From positions 54,959,457-55,023,456 of the forward strand of contig NC_079215.1 of NCBI RefSeq assembly GCF_029633865.1: a stretch of DNA of 64,000 nt. The letters are read 5' to 3'. The notes beneath the pieces were generated by a model, which was given only the letters and a program-made list of their open reading frames with translations, made no database searches and had not been told where the DNA came from. The stretch comes from Lampris incognitus (lineage: Eukaryota; Chordata; Actinopteri; Lampriformes; Lampridae). The translations under genes and the position numbers were made by a program. Of this stretch, positions 26,701 to 32,700 are shown one piece after another. Position 1 is the stretch's first letter. Each line of letters starts with the position of its first letter.

Positions 26701-29700
26701 CAATCCTCACCTATGGTCATGAGCTTTGGGTAGTGACTGAAAGGGTGAGATCACCGATGCAAGCGGCTGAAATGAGTTTCCTCCATAGTGTGTCCTGGCT
26801 CAGCCTTAGCGATACGGTGAGGAGCTCAGACATCCGGAGGGAGCTCGGAGTAGAGCCGCTGCTCCTTCGCGCCGAAAGGAGCCAGATGAGGTGGTTTGGG
26901 CATCTGATTAGGATGCCCCCTGGGCGCCTTCCTTTGGAGGTTTTCTGGGCACGTCCCACTGGGAGGAGACCCCGGGGTAGACCCAGAACTCGCTGGAGAG
27001 ACTACATGTCCAATCTGGCCTGGGAATGCCTTGGGATCCCCCAGGAGGTGCTGGAGGGCGTTGCTGGGGAGAGGGATGTCTGGAGTGCCCTGGAGCCTGC
27101 TGCTACTGCAACGCAACTCCGGAAAAGTTGCTGATGATGACATGAGAAATAATGGCTCTAACATCTTTTTTTTCCAATGTGATAAAGTCACTAAAACGGG
27201 ATAGTTGTGCCATGCGTCATCTCTACCTACAATGTTAAACATACGTATATATAAGGACAAAGCAATGTGCAGATGGGATCCATAAGTCACATTCATTTTA
27301 CCATAGACAAACAACTGAATGGAATCCAGTATAACTTGAAATACTCAACTTGACCTCATGACTTTAGAGATCTATTTAATGATTTGAAAGTAAGCTGACT
27401 TGCCCCCTTCTGTAAACTGAAGAGGCTGATGCTACAGGTATAATCAGTGTGTGTCCGGGTGTTTCGCTACGTGCATTCTCTGTGTATCTGAACATCCGTG
27501 GCTTCTTGTCCTTCAGGTGCAGGCATGGTGGTGGACTGGGAACAGGAGACCGGGCTCCTCATGACCTCTGGAGACGTCCGGGTCATCAGGATCTGGGACA
27601 CGGAGAGGGAGATGAAGGTCCAGGTATTGCATGGATTCATTCTGTCATGTCTTTATTTCGTGTCCTTATTTTGTAAACTTAGTTTGTGTTGAAAAGGCTC
27701 TATGACAAACCCATACCTCAGACATGCAACTTTGCAAAATGTGTGTGTGCACATGCATGTAGTCATGGACCTGTGGTTTTCATGGTACAGCCTGGTCAAA
27801 TTCATTTCTCCTCAAATCCCTCTCCTGTTTTTGTGCGACTAGTCAAATTAACTGAAAAAAAAAATTAATATTAAGGGGCGGCACAGTGGTGCAGTGGTTA
27901 GCGCGGTCGCCTCACAGCAAGAAGGTCCTGGGTTCGAACCCTGGGGTTGTCAAACCTTGGGGGTCATCCCAGGTTGTCCTCTGTGTCGAGTTTGCATGTT
28001 CTCCCCGTCTCTTGCATGGGTTTCCTCCGGGAGCGCCAGTTTCCTCCCACAGCCCAAAGACGCGCAGGTGAATCGGGCGATACTAAATTGTCCCTAGGTG
28101 TGATTGTGCCCTGTGATGGACTGGCGAACTGTCCAGGGTTTTTCCCCCGCTTGCCGCCCAGTGAGCGCCGGGATAGGCTCCAGCACCCCGCCACCCTAAT
28201 AGGATAAGCGGCTTGGATAATGAATGAGTGAAATTAAACCTGTTGCTAAAACCTACTGCAATCACCTTGTCGGTTTTTTCTGGATTATGTTTTATGAAAT
28301 GCGACCAACGCACTCTTCAGATATTTGCATGTTTTTAAATTAAACATTTATCGGACTTGTATTTCTCTCAACTGTTACATTTCAACCTGACATGTTCCAT
28401 CTATTCATACATGCAGTACTGTAGGTTGTTTGATTAAAGTCGGTAATTATCATAGTTTAAGGAGAAGAGATCGATGGCGGCACCATTACAGTGTAGTTTA
28501 TTTATTCATTCATTTTTTTGAACATTTACTGCTCATTAGTGTGTTAATCATCATCCTGATCGATGGCCTCTGTACTGGTGTGGATGGCGTAGTCTTGCCC
28601 GTGGCTGTATATTGACACCAGGGCCAACTGGAAATGAACCATTAGTCAACAGCAGCCATGATGGATTCTCCTCTCAGGCGGTTTCATGTTTAATGGACAT
28701 CATGATGACAGAATCCCCTCGGCTGGTCCTGGAAAAGTCTTAACAAGGGGATTTGTGTGTGTTTTTGTGTGTCCTTGTGTAATGTGTGTGTGCGCGTGTG
28801 CGTCCCTTCATCCGCCAGGACATCCCAACAGGAGCAGATAGCTGCGTGACCAGTTTATCTTGCGATTCCCAACGCTCCCTCATTATTGCCGGTCTGGGAG
28901 ACGGCTCCGTGCGTGTCTACGACAGGAGGATGGGCCCCAACGAATGGTAAGACAACACACGCGTGCACACAAACCCACTAATCGAAACCCATACACACTA
29001 ACCTCAGTGTGGAAGTGAATCTGATTTTTGTGTAAAAACAAACGGGGGAATTATTCAGAGAATTGTGGTTTCGCCCATTCGGTTCCATTGTCTCTGACAG
29101 TCCTGTAATGAATTAAAAACATCCGAGACCAGGTGGAACATTTCTTTAAACATGACTCAGTTCGTATTTATTCTTAATTCACTCCCACGTTTATCTCGCT
29201 CTCTGTATTTATTGTACTTTTCTGGGTTATAAATCTGTCGGTAGCGTTACAACTTCCCATAATGTGCCCTGCGAGCGCTGTTTTCTTTTCCCTTATTGAC
29301 TAAACATTATTTTAATTCAAGGCCCTAAGGGAAGAAAATAGTGCAATTAAGCCACAAAGTGTCCTATAAATCTTTAACTTAAGATAATTAAAGGACTCCC
29401 CTTAGGCAATGCATAATGTCTTTTTCCCAAGCTACACTGCTCCTCAAGTTCAAGTCAACATTATTGTCATGTGTACTAGAACATAGTGACTTTCTTGTAC
29501 TCTGTCTCTCTGCCTCCACACAAGGGACACAAGGACAAAGGACACAAGGACACCCCACCCCCCAAAAAAGAAAGACAACACTACAGACCTACATAGATTA
29601 TGTACACAGTGAACTCATACATTACATATACAATATAGAAAAGTACACCATAACACAACAATGTATATTAGAGGGACAGCTCAGGTTGGACAGTTTGGAG

Positions 29701-32700
29701 ACAAAGCAAGAGAGGCAAGATTGAGATGGTTTGGACATGTGTGGAGGACAGATGCTGGGTATATTGGGAGAAGGATGCTGAATATGGAGCTGCAAGGGAA
29801 GAAGAAGGCCAAAGAGGGGGTTTATGGATGTGGTGAGGGAGGACATGCAGGTGGCTGGTGTGACAGAGGAAGATGCAGAGGACAGGAAGAGATGGAACTG
29901 GATGATCCGCTGTGGCGACCCCTAACGGGATCAGCCGAAAGTAATAGCACGGGTGTGTCAGCTATTCAGCAACCTGACCGCCTGTGGAAAGAAACTATTA
30001 CTGAGACGGGTGGCGTGATTTGATGCTCCGGTAACGTTTTTTATATGGAAGGAGAGAGAACAGAACATGAGCGGGGTGGCTGGTGTCCTTAATGATGTTT
30101 TGGGCTTTCATTTTTCAGCGAGTGGTGTAAATATTATGAAGTTGTGGTAGTTCCATGCCAATGATTTCTGCTGCTGTCTTTACAGTCCTTTGCAGCAGTC
30201 TGCAGTCCTGAGCAGTCAGGTTGCCAAACTACACATACAGTCTGTCAAGACACGCTCCATGGTACTGCCATAAAAGTTTGTAAGGGCTATGGTATTCATA
30301 CCGAAATTCTTGAGACGCCTCAGAAAATTCAGTCTCTGCTGGGCCTTCTTGGGGATGCAGTTGGTGTTGAGACCATGTGAAGGTGTCTGTGATTTCTAAA
30401 CAGAGAAATCTAAAACGGTCCACAATTTCAACAGATGACCCATTGATGGAAAAAGGAATGTGATTTCCTCTGATCTTTCTAAAGTCGTTTTCTTTTGTCT
30501 TATTGACAGTTAGAGAGAGGTTGTTATCATGGCATCATATGGTTAAATCTTCCACTTCCTCCTATAGGACCTCTCATCACTGTCACTTATTAGTCCAATC
30601 ACTGTGGTGTCATCTGCAAATGTAATGACGCTGTTGTTGTCATATTTGACAACACAGTCATGTGTAAGGGGCCTGAGACAGAAACCCTGAGGTACACCGG
30701 TCCTAAGAACTAATGTAGATGAGTACGTTTTACCTATTCTCACACTCTGGGGCCTGCCAGGAAATCAAATAGCCAATTTTTTGTTCTTCATTTTGATATA
30801 CTTTATTGACCCCCATAGGGAAATTCGTGCTCTGCATTTAACCCATCCTAGCTGTGCAGCTAGGAGCAGTGGGCAGCCACCGTGCAGCACCCGGGGACAA
30901 ACTCCAGTTCATCTTGCCATGCCTCGGTCAGGGGCACAAACGGGAGTATTAACCCTAACACGCATGTCTTTTTGATGGTGGGGGAAACCAGAGCACCCGG
31001 AGAAAGCCCACCGCAGACACGGGGAGAACATGCAAACTCCACACAGAGGACGACCTGGGATGACCTCCAAGGTTGGACAGCCCCGGGGTTTGAACCCAGG
31101 ACCTTCTTGCTGTGAGGCGACAAGCGCTAACCACTGGGCCGCCAATTGCAGATAGAGTTGCCTAGACCAAGACCTGTTTCAACACCAGTTTGGATGCTAC
31201 AATTGTATTAAAAGAAGAACTGTAATCAATAAACAACATTCTGACAGGTTTTTTTCTTTTCAAGGTGTACTAAAGCAGTATGCAGAGCAAGTGAGATAGC
31301 GTCATCTACAGATCTGTTGGAACAGTAGGCAAACTGTAATGGGTCAAGGATAGCAGGAATGTGGCAAGGTGGCCCAGTGGTTAGCACTGTTGCCTCACAG
31401 CAAGAAGGTCCTGGGTTTGAACCCCAGGCTGTCCCAGGTCCTTTATGTGAGGAGTTTGCATGTTCTCCCCGTGTCTCTGTGGGCTTCCTCTGGGTGCTTC
31501 GGTTTCCTCCCACCATGTGCCCCTGAGCAAGGGTATAGAAAGAAGAACTGGAGTTGGTCCCCTGACACTGAAGCTGCCCGCTGCTCCTATACAATAGGAT
31601 GGGTTAAATGCAAAGAATCACATTCACTGTAAAAATACAATGACAAAATAAAGTGGCTTTCTTCTTACATTTTATGTATATGATGTAACCAATCTGTCTA
31701 GACACTTTATAATAACAGAAGTTAAAGAAACAGGTCGGTAATAATTAAGGCAAGAGACAGGTGTTTTCTTAGGTACAGGCACAATGGTGGTTTTCTTAAA
31801 ACACAGTGGAAGCACACACAATGACAGGGACAGGTTAGAATATCAGTAAAAACCTGAGACAGCTGAGTGTTACATGCCTTGAGGATATGGGAGGGGATGC
31901 CGTCTGGGCCAGCAGCTTTACGAGCCTTAACCCCTTTAAAAGTTTTACTCACGTCAGCCTCCATCACCTGTAGATCGACTTCATCGGGTGAGCACTGTGC
32001 TGCTGTCACTGGGTCCACATCGTGAGCTTCAAAGCGGGCATAAAAGTTGATCAGCTCATCCGGGAGAGAGGCAGATGTTGATAGCAACACTGGGTTTAGA
32101 TTTATAGTCCATAATCACCTGCAGCCCCCTCCCACATGTGCCGTGAGTCAGAGCCACTGTCGTCATTTTCCTGTTTGTCCTTATATTGTCTTAGAGCGGA
32201 TTTGATGGCTCTCCTCCTCCTCCTAAAATAACTTCAGGATTGACGAGACAGGTGCATGCAGATCACACCTCAAATACTCTCATTTGTCCATGATGTGAAC
32301 ATATGTCACACGTTAGATTTGTGTAGCACTTTTCAGTGAGTGTTGTACATCGAAGGCCTAATTGTTTAAAGGGGTGTTAAGTTGAAGTACTGCACAGATG
32401 CGATATTACTGTTTCTACTACTCATAGTAGTGACATACGGTGTACACAGCAGTTGAAGTGTTCTCAGTAGTAGTGCTAGTAGTAGTAACATAGGGGTAGG
32501 GTGTGGGGCCATAGTTAAGGACCTCTTGAAATCTTAACAACATGGCTGCAATTGAGAAGAGAGGAAAATATGTAAAGGTCTTTCCTGATGTCGTCACCGA
32601 GCATCTCGTTCTCTAAAAACGGGTGTTTTACTTGTTCACGTGTAGTTTTCGTCATCTCTTCTTCCTGTTTCTGATAAACTAGCTGAAGGAGTAATGTGTA

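Larger units (their letters stand above)
10212..27516. other. RPTOR intron (17.3 kb), repeat-filled
   Basis: Holds four SINE family A copies, two SINE B scraps, three long tandem arrays, a foldback repeat and a LINE fragment, listed separately. In 11100-11690, 12680-13220, 13620-16930, 17400-18960, 19400-19990, 21530-22140, 23000-24130, 24440-25000 and 25160-26100 I recognise no gene, only non-coding sequence with short CA, TG, CT and TTTA runs. Confidence 0.65.
29946..32100 (-). mobile_element. Degenerate L2/Rex1-like LINE, inverted, with two SINEs inside
   Basis: On the minus strand, from right to left: [11 protein letters not shown] and [12 protein letters not shown] (32050-31900), then [20 protein letters not shown] near 31300, then [19 protein letters not shown] (about 30670-30600), and C-terminal scraps [18 protein letters not shown] near 30420-30360. 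It is broken by stops, frameshifts and SINE insertions at 30790-31145 and 31366-31665. Reverse transcriptase blocks are in the order expected for a non-LTR element. Confidence 0.75.
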
